A DNA stretch of 64,000 bases, taken from Helichrysum umbraculigerum. Lineage: Eukaryota > Streptophyta > Magnoliopsida > Asterales > Asteraceae. Both the position numbers and the translations under genes were made by a program. The DNA is taken from positions 19,244,501 through 19,308,500 of the forward strand of contig CATIUR010000003.1 in assembly GCA_949592205.1 (NCBI GenBank). Reading direction: 5' to 3'. The notes under the pieces were generated by a model. That model searched no databases, was not told the DNA's origin, and saw only the letters and a program-made list of their open reading frames with translations. Positions 9,195 to 20,007 of this stretch are shown piece after piece (position 1 is the stretch's first letter; the number at the start of each line of letters is the position of its first letter).

Positions 9195-12100
9195 ATGCCT
9201 CCTCGTCGTCAAATTACCCTTAGCGAAGCTGAGATCGCGGGAATAATTGCCCGCAGTGTGACCGAAGCCTTGGCTACCCGAACACCACCTGGTAGCGAGG
9301 ACATATCAACCAATACTCCACCACCCAAACCTTGCTCCTATAAGGACTTTCTTAGCTGTAAACCACTATACTTCAAGGGCACGGAAGGTGCCATTGGCTT
9401 AATCCGTTGGATTTAGCGCATGGAATCTGTTTTCAGTCTCTGCGACTGCACTGAGAACAACAAGGTCAAATTCGCTGCTTACACCTTTCAGGAAGGTGCA
9501 CTCACGTGGTGGAAAACCCACGCAAACTCCGTAGGCCTTGAGGTTGCAAACCGACTTCCTTGGGCCGAACTGAAAAAGAAACTGACAGAGAAATACTGTC
9601 CTGAAGAGGAATTGCACAGGCTAGAAGAAGAATTCTGGCATCTGGAGGTGCAGGGAAATGATGTCGCTGAATATACCACCAAATTTCAGCAGTTTGCTTT
9701 ATTATGCCCGGGTTTGGTCGAACCAGAAAGTAAGGGCATTAAGAAATACATTCGTGGACTCCCCGAGAACATCCAGGGAAACGTCGCCTCATCCAAACCA
9801 ACCACCACTGAGAGTGCCATTCGATTGGCCCACGAACTCATGGCTCTAGTTGTCAGCCGTGAGACCTCCAACACCTCATCCTCCAACAACAACAAACGCA
9901 AATCCACTGAACACCACCACAACTCAAACAAGAAAAACAACGCCATCCAAGTCTACAACACCAACTCTGAATCCAACCGCAGCTACACCGGGGACAGACC
10001 TTATTGTCCCAAGTGCAACTACCACCACTTTGGTCAGTGCAACCCCCCTTGCAACAACTGCAGGAGGTACGGGCATTTGATTAAGGATTGCCGAGCCCCC
10101 AAATCCAACAACAACCCCTCTGACAAAAATACCCGACAACCTAAGTCCTGCTACGAATGTGGAAACCCAGGACCCTTTAGGGATTCTTGCCCAAAACTGA
10201 AGAACAAGGGCAACAACAACAACCACCGCAACAACAACAACACCAAAAGTAGCGCCTTTGTGATCAACTCAGGGGACGCCCGTCAGGACCCGAATGTGGT
10301 CACGGGTATGTTCCTCCTCAACAATTTAACTGCTTCCATTCTGTTTGATACTGGTGCCGATAGGAGTTTTATTTCCGATGAATTTTGCCCTCTACTTGAC
10401 ATTACACCTGTTGCTTTAGACGTTAAGTACACCGTAGAGCTAGCAAATGGCAAATTGATAGAAACCAATAGTGTGATACCTAATTGCACCTTAAACCTAG
10501 CCGACGAAACCTTCTCCATAGATCTTATGCCTGTTGAGATAGGAAGTTTCGATGTCCTCGTGGGCATGGACTGGTTGTCCAAACATCGCGCCGAAATCAT
10601 TTGCTACGATAAAATTGTTCGCATACCTCTCGCCGTCGGTAGAACCTTGGTCATACAGGGGGAGACCGGTGGGACGAGGCTTAACATTATATCTTGCCTA
10701 AAAACCCGGAAATTTCTGAGAAAGGGTTACCCAGCAATCCTCGCGCACATCATGGAGAAAAAGTCGGAGGCGAAGCGACTTGAGGATGTTCCAATTGTTC
10801 GAGACTTTCTAGAAGTCTTTCCCGAAGAACTACCTGGTCTACCACCGCCAAGACAGGTTGAGTTCTCAATCGATCTAGTACCAGGTGTTGCGCCTGTGGG
10901 CCGAGCACCATACCGCTTAGCTCCATCCGAACTTCAGGAGTTGTCCACCCAATTACAGGAACTCCTGGAACGAGGGTTTATCAGGCCGAGTTCTTCACCT
11001 TGGGGAGCTCCGGTCCTATTTGTCAAAAAGAAAGACGGTTCTTTTCGAATGTGTATCGACTATCGAGAGTTGAACAAGTTAACTGTCAAGAACCGGTATC
11101 CACTTCCTCGAATCGATGATTTGTTCGACCAACTTCAAGGGTCGAGTTGTTATTCAAAGATTGATCTCCGATCCGGTTATCATCAACTGCGTGTCCGCGA
11201 TACCGATATTCCAAAAACCGCTTTTAGAACCCGTTACGGGCATTACGAATTTCAAGTGATGCCATTCGGCCTAACCAACGCACCGGCTGTATTCATGGAC
11301 TTTATGAATCGGGTATGTAAACCTTATCTTGACAAGTTTGTCATTGTCTTCATCGATGACATCCTCATATATTCACGAAGCAAAGAAGAACACGCGCAAC
11401 ACCTCAAAACCATCCTTGAACTACTTAAACACGAGGAACTCTATGCCAAGTTCTCTAAGTGTGAGTTCTGGATCAAAACCGTCCAATTCCTTGGTCACGT
11501 GATTGACAGTCAGGGAATTCACGTTGACCCATCAAAAATTGAAGCTATCAAGGGCTGGCAAGCACCCACCACTCCGACCGAAGTACGCCAATTTTTGGGT
11601 CTTGCCGGGTATTACCGACGATTCATTGAAAATTTCTCCAAGATAGCCTTACCACTCACGACTCTGACCCAGAAAGACAAAAAGTTTGACTGGACTGATA
11701 AACAAGAGTCGGCATTCCAACTATTAAAACAAAAGCTTTGCAGTGCTCCTATTCTATCATTACCCGAGGGCACCGATGACTTCGTGGTATACTGCGATGC
11801 TTCTCATCAAGGTCTCGGTTGCGTGCTTATGCAACGAGACAAAGTCATAGCTTATGCTTCACGACAGCTCAAGATTCATGAAAAGAATTACACCACCCAC
11901 GACCTCGAGTTAGGAGCCGTTGTTTTCGCTCTCAAAATCTGGAGACATTATCTCTATGGCACTAGGTGCACAATCTTTACAGACCACAAAAGTCTCCAAC
12001 ACATATTCGATCAGAAGGATCTCAACATGAGGCAACGTCGATGGGTCGAGTTGCTTACCGATTACGACTGCGAACTCAAATATCACCCAGGCAAAGCAAA

Positions 12101-12672
12101 TGTCGTTGCTGATGCCCTCAGTCGGAAAGAGCGAGTGAAACCACTTCGGGTTCGAGCCCTCAGTATGACCATTCACAACAATTTAAACATTCAAATTCTC
12201 ACTGCTCAACTCGAAGCCTTAAAACCCGAGAATGTCAAAGATGAAGCCTTGCGGGGCATGCATAAACAATTCGAAGTCAAACCTAACGGGATTAGGTATT
12301 TCTCACACCGAATCTGGTTGCCTAAATTCGGGAATCTACGAGACTTGGTGATGGATGAAGCTCACAAGTCCAAATATTCTATCCATCCGGGATCCGATAA
12401 AATGTACCACGGTATCAAGGACTTCTACTGGTGGCCGAACATGAAAGCTGAAATCGCAACCTATGTCAGCAAGTGCCTTACTTGCTCCAAGGTCAAAATC
12501 GAATATCAAAAACCTTCTGGTTTACTTCAACAACCCAGTCTTCCTGAATGGAAATGGGAACAAATTGCCATGGACTTCATAACCAAACTACCCAAATCCT
12601 CGAGCGGTTACGATACCATTTGGGTGATCGTAGATCGTCTCACAAAGTCTACTCACTTCCTGGCAATCAAGG
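9195..12672 (+). pseudogene. gag-pol: Element A gag-pol, 5' segment (nonsense, then split by B)
   Basis: Gag starts with MPPRRQ at 9195, the same start as in B. The frame has a TAG at 9414-9416 where B has GAG in the context WIERMESVF, then continues in the same frame. Recognisable in order are: the gag core (FAAYTFQEGALTWWKTH); a CCHC knuckle CNNCRRYGHLIKDC; a second knuckle in which the zinc-binding His is Pro (CYECGNPGPFRDSC); protease (FDTGADRSF); reverse transcriptase (FIDDILIYS); RNase H (VVYCDASHQGLG, then FTDHKSL, then NVVADALSR); and the start of integrase with its HHCC finger. The frame stops at 12672 because element B is inserted there; the rest is at 29758-30722. A Tekay-type element normally has one Gag-Pol frame, and this one is not translatable as such. 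Confidence 0.93.
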
Positions 12673-15083
12673 TGTGACACCCCCAAATTTAACGATTTTC
12701 GGAAGCTTGATTTGGGTGTCACTAATCAATATACAAAGCACATAAGATATAATGAACGACCACTATATGCATCGTTTTAAACTTGTATAAATAAAGTAAA
12801 AGTTTACATCAAAATATAGTTACATTAGCTCGGTTCCTGAAATTGAGAGATTACATAGCATAATTACTTTTACAAAATATAATAATGCAGTCCAATCTCT
12901 AGTTGTATGTATGCTGACTCGAGCTAATAATTCCTGCTTGTGCAGTCAAACTACTGCTGGGTACCTGTGATAAATACTAAAATGGGTCAGCGAAAACGCT
13001 GGTGAGCTCACAGGTTTGTATGTCAATGTATAGTTGTAAGAACCGCAAGATTTATATTGAATTTAAAATGCAATTAAGCACGATAAAAGTTATACTGTCC
13101 ATGAGCACATAGTCTGAGCTTAACTTGATTTGTCAGGCCCAATTAAGGAAACCTAACTTGAAATGCCTCCTACGAGTGCCTAATCAACACTCGTCTTCCC
13201 AAATGCTAATACATCCGTTTGACCGGTTAGTGCGTGCTAACCCGGATGAGGATTGTCAATCCCATATGATATCATATACTAACATTCACGCTATAAAATA
13301 CTAGAGACTATGCTTATGGAGGACTTTAAATTGATTAGCTTGAAACTCATGTAGTATTTGAAGTTTGGCACTTGCGTTCTACTTGTAAAACAAAATCGAG
13401 TAGTAATATCACACCCCTAGTTGTAAAGCAGTGAAAATGGGGCTATGAAACTCACCTGGTTCTTGAAGTGTTTAACTTAATGGGCTTGGAGTAATTAGCT
13501 GTGAGTTGGTGTCCAAAGGCTTGAAACCTGGATGTGTCCACGACACTTAAATTGTCATTAATTGTATTGGTATCCCGAAAGACTACCATTTGAATTGTTT
13601 GTCTAACTTAATGTCCAAATTACCCCGATTTGGTTGATTGTTTTGTTACAAGTTACTACGACTTGTTTGAATAAATTGGTACAAGTTACAACGACTTGTT
13701 TGATTGAATTATCTAAGTTTCAACGACTTAGTTGATTTAATTGTGCATTTGAAAGGGTGTACGGCCCGTTGGTGACGGTTGTATCGATAGTTCTAAAATG
13801 TTATTACATTGTTGCTACAGTGAATCGCTACAGCAAATTGCTACAGTAAAATTGCTACAGTAACTTTGACTTCGAAAATTTTAAGTTTTGAAGATTCTGT
13901 TTTGTGCGACGTAGGGTGCTACGTCGCAGATCCGGACTGCGACGTTGGGCATGACGTCGCTATGTGCGACCTTCGCAATTTAATGCGACGTTGAACGTGA
14001 CGTCGCTATAGGCGACGTAGTTGATTTCTGCGACGTAAGGGTCTGCGTCGCTAAATGCGACGTCCGCAAGTCAATGCGACGTACTAGGCTGCGTCGCTAT
14101 ATGCGACGTTGGGGATATAGTGCGACGTAGGTCGCTGCGTCGCATTTGCTCCAGGCCAAATGCGACGTACGGGGTCTGATCGGAGTTTCAACCCCAAAAA
14201 CGCATTTTCCGGCCATCGATCGGCCTAATATTTTTACCCAACCCATTTTAGGACATTACAAGGTTATACAAACAACTAGCAAGTTATAAAACTTAAAAAC
14301 GAGAGTTTTCGGAGTTGTGTCGGGAACTTACAAATCGCCGAAATGAAATTCCGGAAAGATAGGAGTGTAGATCGTCGCGTGGTGGTCGTTTATTTCCAAA
14401 GGGGCTTGAAGATCCGAGGTCGTTTAAGGTGTTTATTTTGTGAATTTGATGGTTGATGAAAATGGTGGTGATGATGATATTTGAGAGAAAAAGAGAAAGA
14501 AGAGAGAGAGAGTTAAAAGAGAAATGAAAGAAAGATGGAAAAATGGGAGGTGATTAAGGTGGAATCCCCACCTTTTTCAGTCTCCGCGAAGTGCCCCGCG
14601 CTGTGTTCGTTTTCCCGATTATTTAATGTTAAATATTTATTTTATAAATTTAACTTTTCGTTTTAATTTACAAAAGTTTATTCCAATATTTTGTTGAAGT
14701 ATTTTTACTAAATACTTAGAATTCATGTTATAAAAGGTGTTTTGTATCGTTTTGTTTGCGAAGTTACATTTGATTCGCGTTTATATACATTGTGTGAATA
14801 AGCTTGGATACTAAATATTATTGACATAATATTTTTAAGTACAATAACGTTATTAAAAATCCTTGTATCACCTAAATCAATTGTTCACCAACGTCCGTAT
14901 TTATTGTATCGAAATTCATTCGATTTGAAACTCGTACGATTTAAACAAATCGCATAATTGTAGATATATATTCAACAATATATATATAATAATTGATACA
15001 TTAATTAGCCTATCACAGAACTAATTACATGTATTACCCTTGATTAGGCACTAAACTATAGTCCTAAATTGACGGTTGTCACA
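12673..15083 (-). repeat. Element B LTR 1 (3' LTR of internal copy 1)
   Basis: The LTR starts TGTGACACCCCC and ends GGTTGTCACA on the plus strand. It contains a tandem GCTACAGT-rich patch (13825-13862), the TGCGACGT array (13903-14170), a minus-strand splice-donor-like GTAAGT (14326-14331) and a TATAAAATA (14638-14646). It differs from LTR2 and LTR3 at only a few positions (for example 12709, 13081 and about 14607). Confidence 0.95.
13903..14170. repeat. TGCGACGT/ACGTCGCA array in B LTR 1
   Basis: About fifteen or more copies of GCGACGT or its reverse complement ACGTCGC occur in 268 bp, many as facing pairs. Several contain TGACGTCGC, which includes TGACG, the core bound by plant TGA-type bZIP factors. 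Equivalent arrays are at about 21236-21503 and 28573-28840. Confidence 0.9.
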
Positions 15084-15093
15084 TTCTCCCCCT
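15084..15093 (-). other. Polypurine tract, B internal copy 1
   Basis: TTCTCCCCCT on the plus strand (AGGGGGAGAA on the coding strand) abuts LTR 1. It matches the PPT of A at 30747-30756 and primes plus-strand DNA synthesis. Confidence 0.9.
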
Positions 15094-15117
15094 GTTAGAA
15101 GAATTTCGTCCCGAAAT

Positions 15118-18100
15118 TTATGTTGAAGTCGTGTTTGACGTTGAATCAGTGAAGAGTTGAGGATACTTGAGTCGCATTTGGTCCTCCCGTTCCCAGGTGA
15201 ATTCCGGACCGCGCCGCGAATTCCACCTAACCTTGACGATAGGAATACGACTTTGTTTATGTTGTTTGACCTCACGGTCCATGATTTCAGCGGGTTCCTC
15301 AACAAAGTGAAGTTTTTCGTCAACTCGAATTTCATCGAGTGGAATGATAAGTGTCTCATCAGACCGACACTTCTTCAGATTTGAAACATGAAATGTGGGA
15401 TGCACGCTGCTGAGTTCAGATGGCAGCTGCAATCGATAAGCCACTGGACCAATTCTTTCGAGGATCTCGAATGGTCCTATGTATCTGGGATTCAACTTCC
15501 CTCGTTTGCCAAATCGGATTACGCCCTTCCAAGGCGATACCTTGAGTAGAACTCGATCCCCAACTTGGAACTCGAGTGGTTTGCGTCTCACGTCAGCATA
15601 ACTTTTCTGACGATCACGCGCGGCTTTGAGTTTGTTTTGAATTTCTACGATTCTCTCGGTTGTCTCGTGTATGATTTCTGGACCTGTGAGTTGGCTATCC
15701 CCAACCTCAGTCCAACAGATAGGTGACCGGCACTTACGACCGTACAGTGCCTCGAACGGTGCAGCTTTGATGCTGGTATGATAACTGTTGTTGTACGAGA
15801 ACTCGCACAATGGTAGATGTTTTTCCCAGTTTACACCGAAGTCTACTACGCAGGCCCGTAGCATGTCTTCAAGTGTTTGAATGGTTCGTTCACTTTGACC
15901 GTCTGTTTGAGGATGGTATGCGGTACTCATATCAAGTCGAGTACCCAAGGATTTTTGAAGTGATTGCCAAAATTGTGAAGTGAAACGACTATCCCTATCG
16001 TAGATAATTGAGATTGGAACACCGTGTTTGGTCACGATTTCCTTCAAATAGATTCTGGTGAGGCGTTCCATTTTGTCGGATTCCTTGATTGCCAGGAAGT
16101 GAGCAGACTTTGTGAGACGATCCACGATCACCCAAATGGTATCGTAACCGTTCGAGGATCTGGGTAGTTTGGTTATGAAGTCCATGGCAATTTGTTCCCA
16201 TTTCCATTCAGGAAGACTGGGTTGTTGAAGTAAACCAGAAGGTTTTTGATATTCGATTTTAACTTTGGAGCAAGTAAGGAATTTGCTGACATAGGTGGCG
16301 ATTTCAGCTTTCATGTTCGGCCACCAGTAGAAGTCCTTGATACCGTGGTACATTTTATCGGATCCCGGATGGATAGAATATTTGGACTTGTGAGCTTCAT
16401 CCATCACTAAGTCTCGTAGGTTCCCAAATTTAGGCAACCAGATTCGGTTTGAGAAATACCTAATCCCGTTAGGTCTGATTTCGAATTGTTTATCCATGCC
16501 CCGCAAGGCTTCATCTTTGACATTTTCGGGTTTTAAGGCTTCGAGTTGAGCAGTGAGGATTTGAATGTTTAAATTGTTGTGAATGGTCATACTGAGGGCT
16601 CGAACCCGAAGTGGTTTCACTCGCTCTTTTCGACTGAGGGCGTCAGCAACAACATTTGCTTTGCCTGGATGATATTTGAGTTCGCAGTCGTAATCGGTAA
16701 GTAACTCGACCCATCGACGTTGCCTCATGTTGAGATCCTTCTGATCGAATATGTGTTGAAGGCTTTTATGGTCGGTAAAGATTGTGCATCTGGTACCGTA
16801 AAGGTAATGTCTCCAGATTTTGAGGGCAAAAACGACAGCTCCTAGCTCGAGGTCGTGGGTGGTGTAATTCTTTTCATGAATCTTGAGCTGTCGGGAAGCA
16901 TAAGCTATGACTTTGTCTCGTTGCATAAGCACACAACCGAGACCTTGATGTGAAGCATCGCAGTATACCACGAAGTCATCGGTGCCTTCGGGTAATGAGA
17001 GGATAGGAGCACTGCAAAGCTTTCGTTTTAAGAGTTGGAATGCCGATTCTTGTTTATCAGTCCAGTCAAACTTTTTGTCTTTCTGGGTCAGAGTCGTAAG
17101 TGGTATGGCTATCTTGGAGAAATTTTCAATGAATCGTCGATAGTATCCGACCAGTCCTAGAAACTGCCGTACTTCGGTCGGAGTGGTTGGCGATTGCCAG
17201 TCTTTGATAGCCTCGATTTTTGACGGGTCGACGTGAATCCCCTGACTGTCAATCACGTGACCAAGGAATTGAACGGTTTTGATCCAGAACTCACACTTAG
17301 AGAACTTGGCATAGAGCTCCTCGTGTTTAAGTAGTTCAAGGATGGTTTTGAGGTGTTGCGCGTGTTCTTCTTGGCTTCGTGAATATATGAGGATGTCATC
17401 GATGAAGACAATGACAAACTTATCAAGGTAAGGTTTACACACCCGATTCATAAGGTCCATGAATACAGCCGGTGCATTGGTTAGGCCGAATGGCATCACT
17501 TGGAATTCGTAATGCCCGTAACGAGTTCTGAAAGCGGTTTTTGGAATATCGGCATCGCGAACACGCAATTGGTGGTAACCGGATCGGAGGTCAATCTTTG
17601 AATAACAACTCGACCCTTGAAGTTGGTCGAACAGGTCATCGATTCGAGGGAGTGGATACCGGTTCTTGACAGTTAACTTGTTCAACTCTCGATAGTCGAT
17701 ACACATTCGAAAAGAACCATCTTTCTTTTTAACAAATAGGACCGGAGCTCCCCAAGGTGAAGAACTCGGCCTGATAAACCCTCGTTCCAGGAGTTCCTGT
17801 AACTGGGTGGACAGCTCCTGAAGTTCGGATGGAGCTAAACGGTATGGTGCTCGGGCCACAGGCGCAGCACCTGGTACAAGATCGATTGAGAACTCAACCT
17901 GTCTTGGTGGTGGTAGACCAGGCAGTTCCTCAGGAAAGACTTCTGGAAAGTCTCGGACAATTGGAACATCCTCAAGTCGCTTCTCCTCTGACTTTTTCTC
18001 CATGATGTGTGCGAGGATTGATGGATAACCCTTTTTCAGAAATTTCCGGGTTTTAAGACAAGATATGATGTTAAGCCTCGTCCCTCCGGTCTCCCCCTGT

Positions 18101-18675
18101 ATGACTAGGGTTCTACCGACAGTGAGAGGTATGCGAACAATTTTGTCATAGCAGATGATTTCGGCGCGATGTTTGGATAACCAGTCCATGCCTACGATGA
18201 CATCGAAGCTTCCTATCTCAACAGGCATAAGATCTATGGAGAAGGTTTCGTCGGCTAGGTTTAAGGTGCAATTAGGTATCACACTATTGGTTTCTATCAA
18301 TTTGCCATTTGCTAGTTCTACGGTGTACTTAACGTCTAAAGCAACAGGTGTAATGTCAAGTAGAGGGCAAAATTCATCGGAAATAAAACTCCTATCGGCA
18401 CCAGTATCAAACAGTATGGAAGCAGTTAAATTGTTGAGGAGGAACATACCCGTGACCACATTCGGGTCCTGACGGGCGTCCCCTGAGTTGATCACGAAGG
18501 CGCTACTTTTGGTGTTGTTGTTGCGGTGGTTGTTGTTGTTGTTGCCCTTATTCTTCAATTTTGGGCAAGAATCCCTGAAGTGTCCTGGGTTTCCACATTC
18601 ATAGCAGGACTTAGGTTGTCGGGTATTTTTGTCAGAAGGGTTGTTGGATTTGGGGGCTCGGCAATCCTTAGTCAA
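15118..18675 (-). CDS. pol: Element B copy 1 Pol (with Gag C-terminal knuckle)
   Basis: The frame is 1185 codons. In order it contains: a CCHC knuckle CYECGNPGHFRDSC (residues 24-37); aspartic protease DTGA (90-93); reverse transcriptase with VFIDDIL (catalytic IDD about 425-427); RNase H (YCDASHQGLG about 571-580, FTDH about 634); integrase with the zinc region around 769-802 and catalytic D832, D893 and E929; and a C-terminal chromodomain-like segment (IPIVKVRWNSRRGPEFTWE), as in Tekay chromoviruses. Residue 799, a zinc-binding Cys in copy 2 and in A, is Phe here (YVSKFLTC), which should damage the integrase finger. Just upstream in the same frame the first knuckle also has Tyr for Cys (PPYNNC). 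The real start lies in the upstream gag; the ATG at 18675 is only the first in this frame after the gag frameshift. Confidence 0.93.
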   Translation of the reverse strand: MTKDCRAPKSNNPSDKNTRQPKSCYECGNPGHFRDSCPKLKNKGNNNNNHRNNNTKSSAFVINSGDARQDPNVVTGMFLLNNLTASILFDTGADRSFISDEFCPLLDITPVALDVKYTVELANGKLIETNSVIPNCTLNLADETFSIDLMPVEIGSFDVIVGMDWLSKHRAEIICYDKIVRIPLTVGRTLVIQGETGGTRLNIISCLKTRKFLKKGYPSILAHIMEKKSEEKRLEDVPIVRDFPEVFPEELPGLPPPRQVEFSIDLVPGAAPVARAPYRLAPSELQELSTQLQELLERGFIRPSSSPWGAPVLFVKKKDGSFRMCIDYRELNKLTVKNRYPLPRIDDLFDQLQGSSCYSKIDLRSGYHQLRVRDADIPKTAFRTRYGHYEFQVMPFGLTNAPAVFMDLMNRVCKPYLDKFVIVFIDDILIYSRSQEEHAQHLKTILELLKHEELYAKFSKCEFWIKTVQFLGHVIDSQGIHVDPSKIEAIKDWQSPTTPTEVRQFLGLVGYYRRFIENFSKIAIPLTTLTQKDKKFDWTDKQESAFQLLKRKLCSAPILSLPEGTDDFVVYCDASHQGLGCVLMQRDKVIAYASRQLKIHEKNYTTHDLELGAVVFALKIWRHYLYGTRCTIFTDHKSLQHIFDQKDLNMRQRRWVELLTDYDCELKYHPGKANVVADALSRKERVKPLRVRALSMTIHNNLNIQILTAQLEALKPENVKDEALRGMDKQFEIRPNGIRYFSNRIWLPKFGNLRDLVMDEAHKSKYSIHPGSDKMYHGIKDFYWWPNMKAEIATYVSKFLTCSKVKIEYQKPSGLLQQPSLPEWKWEQIAMDFITKLPRSSNGYDTIWVIVDRLTKSAHFLAIKESDKMERLTRIYLKEIVTKHGVPISIIYDRDSRFTSQFWQSLQKSLGTRLDMSTAYHPQTDGQSERTIQTLEDMLRACVVDFGVNWEKHLPLCEFSYNNSYHTSIKAAPFEALYGRKCRSPICWTEVGDSQLTGPEIIHETTERIVEIQNKLKAARDRQKSYADVRRKPLEFQVGDRVLLKVSPWKGVIRFGKRGKLNPRYIGPFEILERIGPVAYRLQLPSELSSVHPTFHVSNLKKCRSDETLIIPLDEIRVDEKLHFVEEPAEIMDREVKQHKQSRIPIVKVRWNSRRGPEFTWEREDQMRLKYPQLFTDSTSNTTST

Positions 18676-19556
18676 ATGCCCGTACCTCCTGCAGTTGTTG
18701 TAAGGGGGGTTGCACTGACCAAAGTGGTGGTAGTTGCACTTGGGACAATAAGGTCTGTCCCCGGTGTAGCTACGGTTGGATTCAGAGTTGGTGTTGTAGA
18801 CTTGGATGGTGTTTTTTTCTTGTTTGAGTGGTGGTGGTGTTCAGTGGATTTGTGTTTGTTGTTGATAGAGGATGAGGTGTTGGAGGTCTCACGGCTGACA
18901 ACTAGAGCCATGAGTTCGTGGGCCAATCGAATGGCACTCTCAGTAGTAGTTGGTTTGGATGAGGCGACGTTGCCCTGGATGTTCTCGGGGAGTCCACGAA
19001 TGTATTTCTTAATGCCCTTGCTTTCTGGTTCGACTAAACCCGGGCATAATAAAGCAAACTGCTGAAATTTAGTGGTATAATCAGCAACATCATTTCCCTG
19101 CACCTCCAGATGCCAGAATTCTTCTTCCAGCCTGTGCAATTCCTCTTCAGGACAGTATTTTTCTGTCAGTTTCTTTTTCAGTTCGGCCCAAGGAAGTCGG
19201 TTTGCAATCTCGAGGCCTACAGAGTTTGCGTGGGTTTTCCACCACGTGAGTGCACCTTCCTGAAAGGTGTAAGCAGCGAATTTGACCTTGTTGTTCTCAG
19301 TGCAATCGCAGAGACTGAAAACAGATTCCATGCGCTCAATCCAATGAATTAAGCCAATGGCACCTTCCGTGCCCTTGAAGTATAGCGGTTTACAGCTAAG
19401 AAAGTCCTTATAGGAGCAGGGTTTGGGTGGTGGAGTATTGGTTGCTGTGTCCTCGCTACCAGGTGGTGTTCGGGTAGCCAAGGCTTCGGTCACACTGCGG
19501 GCAATGATTCCCGCGATCTCAGCTTCGCTAAGGGTAATTTGACGGCGAGGAGGCAT
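18672..19556 (-). CDS. gag: Element B copy 1 Gag (frameshifted near its C terminus)
   Basis: The frame is 294 codons and starts MPPRRQITLSEAE. The Retrotrans_gag core is at about residues 50-205 (FKGTEGAIGLIHWIERM, ALTWWKTHANSVG, EKYCPEEELHRLEEEFWHLE), followed by an Asn/Ser/His-rich linker. At about 18811-18819 the run of seven A on the coding strand is one nucleotide out of register with element A, so the frame ends in a false Thr-rich tail. The real continuation, with the first knuckle, is in the Pol frame. Gag forms the particle and binds the RNA. Copy 2 has the same lesion. Confidence 0.9.
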   Translation of the reverse strand: MPPRRQITLSEAEIAGIIARSVTEALATRTPPGSEDTATNTPPPKPCSYKDFLSCKPLYFKGTEGAIGLIHWIERMESVFSLCDCTENNKVKFAAYTFQEGALTWWKTHANSVGLEIANRLPWAELKKKLTEKYCPEEELHRLEEEFWHLEVQGNDVADYTTKFQQFALLCPGLVEPESKGIKKYIRGLPENIQGNVASSKPTTTESAIRLAHELMALVVSRETSNTSSSINNKHKSTEHHHHSNKKKTPSKSTTPTLNPTVATPGTDLIVPSATTTTLVSATPLTTTAGGTGI

Positions 19557-19991
19557 GATGCTGAGTAAGAAAGAACAAGGAAATGAAATAAGATGCTAGT
19601 CCGAGTATGATGAACTAGTGGTGTGTTTGTCATTTCGAGACAAAGCGTTAGAGAGAAAGAGGCCTATATTCATATAATAATATAGCCTAAAGTGGCAATG
19701 AGGTCTACTTATGTAAGTATATATGTATATCACATAATAACCTATTGAGTGTCTAGCACAGACGTGTTTTGAGTCCCGTTTCTCTCGAGGTCAGAGTCAA
19801 CTAATGCATTCCTGTTCAACATAACTCTTTCAGATTTCACATCATCTTTCTCTAATTGTACATAGTTGATCAGGCTATGTTAAATTAAAGTCGTATGATG
19901 TAATCCCTGAACTAGTCATAACTAATAAGGAATACTGCCTAACGGTCATAGTCTAGGTCCACTAAATGCAACCTAGTTCACTATAACCTTA
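19557..19991 (-). other. Element B copy 1 leader
   Basis: Noncoding leader between the gag start and the primer site, nearly the same as in copy 2 and clearly related to 8760-9194 of element A. Confidence 0.8.
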
Positions 19992-20004
19992 GGCTCTGAT
20001 ACCA
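19992..20004 (-). other. Primer binding site, B internal copy 1
   Basis: GGCTCTGATACCA on the plus strand is TGGTATCAGAGCC on the coding strand, three bases from LTR 2. It primes from initiator tRNA-Met. Confidence 0.95.
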
Positions 20005-20007
20005 ATC

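Noticed and set aside
18526..19065. Antisense frames of up to 179 codons across gag/pol of B (also 25860-26399 and 18155-18472)
   Set aside because: They are shadows of the coding strand with Val/Leu-rich nonsense composition; no start context or domain.
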